From positions 1-6,539 of the forward strand of contig DAOWCM010000122.1 of assembly GCA_030639555.1 (NCBI GenBank): 6,539 bases of DNA. The letters run 5' to 3'. Below the pieces are notes generated by a model that worked only from the letters and a program-made list of their open reading frames with translations, had not been told where the DNA came from and ran no database searches. Below are positions 4,532 to 6,539 of this stretch, piece by piece. The stretch's first letter is position 1; every line of letters begins with the position of its first letter. Source of the stretch: Candidatus Eiseniibacteriota bacterium (GTDB lineage Bacteria; Joyebacterota; Joyebacteria; Joyebacterales; Joyebacteraceae). Both the position numbers and the translations under genes were made by a program.

Positions 4532-6539
4532 ATGTCCAACGCACACGACAAGAAGGTCGTCGACGATTCGGCTGTCGACGAGGGAGTGGTCACGTCCGAC
4601 AGTACTCTTGAGAGAGCGCTTCGCGAGAGGCAGACGGACATCGAAGCGGACGACGCGAGCGCGCCGGTCGAGGTCAACCTCGACGACGCGATCATGGTCG
4701 ACGACGGGGCGGATGCGCCCGGACACGCGGGACGTCTGAAGCTGTTCATGGACGAGGACGAACTGCTCGGACTTCACCGTCGGCTCGCGAGCAAGCTCTT
4801 CCGTCTGGTCAGGAAGAGAAGCGGCAAGATCGTCCAGTTCGACCGCAAGAAGATCACGACGGCGATCTTCAAGGCCGCCGAAGAAGTGGGAGGGAAGGAC
4901 CGGGAGACGGCCGAGCGGCTCACGGACGAGGTCCTGCTGTATCTCTACTCCGAGCAGGGCGATAACCTCCCTGAGGTAGAGGAGATACAGGACGCCATCG
5001 AGAAGATCCTGGTCGAGCGCGGGCACGCCAGGACCGCGAAGGCCTTCATTCTCTATAGAGACCGCCGACACCAGGTTCGTCGCAAGAAGAGCACACCGGA
5101 CCTCGCCGGACTGGAGAAGAAACGACCGCCGAAAATGTTCGACGCGACGGACATCGCGGTGTTTGTTCGCACGTCGAGCGACGACATGATCGTGTGGGAT
5201 CGCGAGAGGATCATTGAGACTCTCGTGCGCGAGGCGCAGCTCGACGTCACGACAGCCGAGAAGATCAGTCGCGAGGTCGAAGACCAGATCGTCCTCAGCA
5301 AGATCAGGGTCATCACCGCTCCGCTTGTCCGCGAGATGGTCGACGCGAAACTCGTCGAGCATGGACTCGAGTCGGCGCGGCGCAAGCACACGCGACTCGG
5401 TGTTCCTCTGTACGATGCAGAGCGGATCATCCTCACTCCGAACAGAGAGAACGCGAACATCCCGCACAACCCCGAAGCGACGAACATGACTCTCGCGGAG
5501 TCGATAAAGAAACAGTACGCGCTCCTCGAGATCTTCAGTCAGGACATCGCCGACGCGCACGCGCGCGGCGACATCCACCTGCACGACCTCGGCTTCATCG
5601 ACCGGCCGTACTGCTCTGGCCAGTCGCTCGAGTATGTGAAGAAGTTCGGGCTCTCTCTTCCGAACGCGCTCTCTATCGCGAAGCCGGCCAAGCACCCCGA
5701 GATCCTGCTCGCCCATATGGTGAAGTTCTCCGCGGCGCTACAGGGGCACTTCGCCGGGGCCATCGGATGGGACGCCGTCAACGTCTTCTTCGCACCGTTC
5801 CTCGAGGGGCTGTCCGACCGGGACATTCACCAGCTGGCCGAGATGCTCATCTTCGAGTACTCGCAGCAGAGCGTGGCACGCGGCGGGCAGGCCATCTTCA
5901 GCGACATCAATATCTACTGGGAGACGCCGAAGCACTTCCGGGACGTCATGGCGATTGGCCCGGGCGGGAAGCAGACTGGGCGCACCTACCAGGATTACCA
6001 GAAAGAGGCCCAGCGCTTCGCTGTCGCGCTCTTTGACATCTACAAGGAGGGAGACGGCACGGGGCGGCCGTTCTTCTTCCCGAAGCCGCTCATGCACATC
6101 ACCGACGAGTTCTTCAGAACGCCCGGGCACGAGGAGTTCCTGCTGCACATAAGCGACGTCGCGGCGGACAAGGGAAACACCTACTTCGTGTTCGACCGCG
6201 GCGAGACGGCGAAGATCTCGGAGTGCTGCCGCCTGTCCTTCAAGCTCGAGGCATCCGATCTCGAGGACGCGAAGCAGCCGTGGAGGATGCGCTACTCCGC
6301 GCTGCAGAACGTCACGCTCAATCTTCCGAGGGCCGCATACTACGCCGCCGGTGATGACGAGAAGCTGTACGATAAGCTCGACGACATCCTTGCCATTGCG
6401 GTCCGCGCGCACCAGCAGAAGAAGGAGCTGATCGAGAATCTGTTGGCGATGGGCGCTCAGGGTCCGCTCGCGCTCCTCACGATGGCGCCCGACGGTCAGC
6501 AGTACCTGAGGATGCATCGCGTGACGTACCTGATTGGCC
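4532..6539 (+). CDS. nrdD: Anaerobic ribonucleoside-triphosphate reductase (class III), truncated by the window end
   Basis: It reduces ribonucleoside triphosphates to dNTPs without oxygen, using a glycyl radical installed by NrdG. The 669 residues present lack the C-terminus, where the zinc cysteines and glycyl-radical loop should lie. Order of parts: an acidic extension (1-67, 18 Asp/Glu); an ATP-cone allosteric domain (about 93-184, RSGKIVQFDRKKI to ILYRDRR); a second cone-like module (about 207-299, MIVWDRERI to RLGVPLYDAERI); then the catalytic barrel with HLHDLGFIDRPYCSGQSLEYVKKFGL (349-374, Cys361), QSVARGGQAIFSDIN (446-460), FFFPKPL (514-520) and AKISECCRLSFKLE (560-573). One of Cys565/Cys566 should be the thiyl-radical cysteine. 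The DRPYCSGQSL form is that of Thermotoga-like NrdD, not of E. coli NrdD. ATG 4532 is the only usable start before an upstream stop; ATG 4748 is possible, but the extension has coding-like third positions. The gene has its own promoter. Confidence 0.95.
   Translation, partial: MSNAHDKKVVDDSAVDEGVVTSDSTLERALRERQTDIEADDASAPVEVNLDDAIMVDDGADAPGHAGRLKLFMDEDELLGLHRRLASKLFRLVRKRSGKIVQFDRKKITTAIFKAAEEVGGKDRETAERLTDEVLLYLYSEQGDNLPEVEEIQDAIEKILVERGHARTAKAFILYRDRRHQVRRKKSTPDLAGLEKKRPPKMFDATDIAVFVRTSSDDMIVWDRERIIETLVREAQLDVTTAEKISREVEDQIVLSKIRVITAPLVREMVDAKLVEHGLESARRKHTRLGVPLYDAERIILTPNRENANIPHNPEATNMTLAESIKKQYALLEIFSQDIADAHARGDIHLHDLGFIDRPYCSGQSLEYVKKFGLSLPNALSIAKPAKHPEILLAHMVKFSAALQGHFAGAIGWDAVNVFFAPFLEGLSDRDIHQLAEMLIFEYSQQSVARGGQAIFSDINIYWETPKHFRDVMAIGPGGKQTGRTYQDYQKEAQRFAVALFDIYKEGDGTGRPFFFPKPLMHITDEFFRTPGHEEFLLHISDVAADKGNTYFVFDRGETAKISECCRLSFKLEASDLEDAKQPWRMRYSALQNVTLNLPRAAYYAAGDDEKLYDKLDDILAIAVRAHQQKKELIENLLAMGAQGPLALLTMAPDGQQYLRMHRVTYLIG

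Noticed and set aside
4523..5716. 397-codon minus-strand open frame opposite nrdD
   Set aside because: It is Arg/Leu/Val-rich with no known motif, antisense to clear NrdD sequence, and extends into the nrdD leader only by chance.
5738..6517. 259-codon minus-strand open frame opposite the end of nrdD
   Set aside because: It is antisense to conserved catalytic NrdD motifs and has no domain signature.
1..6539. Mobile element, CRISPR, toxin-antitoxin or defence system
   Set aside because: No transposase, integrase, spaced repeats, small paired ORFs or nuclease motifs are visible. All gene-bearing stretches are accounted for by housekeeping metabolism.

Overview
The window comes from a GC-rich bacterium, roughly 60% GC by eye, with mostly short gaps and every real gene on the plus strand. 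An oxygen-sensitive class III ribonucleotide reductase (nrdD) points to an anaerobic or facultative lifestyle. I cannot name the phylum from the sequence. Part of the gene order matches the Bacillus subtilis ywlC-ywlE-rpiB-glyA block, and glyA followed by a dCMP deaminase is an arrangement I recall from delta-proteobacteria, so the order is conserved across phyla and is not diagnostic.

Layout. (1) 1-1294: the C-terminal half of purD (purine synthesis), then a Sua5/YciO/YrdC-family protein 43 bp downstream. (2) 1295-1473: a GC-rich gap with two related hairpins, a weak terminator-like stem and a good sigma70-type promoter (TTGACT, 18 bp, TACACT). (3) 1474-4277: a tight cluster of a YwlE-type low-molecular-weight phosphatase, rpiB (4-bp overlap), glyA (2-bp gap) and, after 70 bp, a dCMP deaminase. 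(4) 4278-4531: a gap with a second promoter (TTGACA, 18 bp, TAGTCT) and a leader of about 175 nt. (5) 4532-6539: nrdD, which runs off the window before its glycyl-radical and zinc-cysteine end.

How the genes fit together. The set centres on nucleotide supply. RpiB feeds ribose 5-phosphate and hence PRPP. PurD uses glycine in the purine pathway. GlyA interconverts serine and glycine and loads 5,10-methylene-THF. dCMP deaminase makes dUMP, and dUMP plus methylene-THF are the two substrates of thymidylate synthase. NrdD makes the deoxynucleotides. The YrdC-like protein (tRNA t6A synthesis or a relative) and the phosphatase (probably protein-arginine phosphatase) are the less obvious members, but they travel with rpiB and glyA in other bacteria.

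I see no mobile element, CRISPR array, tRNA, rRNA or defence system, and no evidence of a wholly new system. The points most worth a second look are a 13-residue insertion beside the active site of the serine hydroxymethyltransferase, a YrdC-like protein with altered signature motifs, the long structured nrdD leader, and an acidic N-terminal extension on NrdD.
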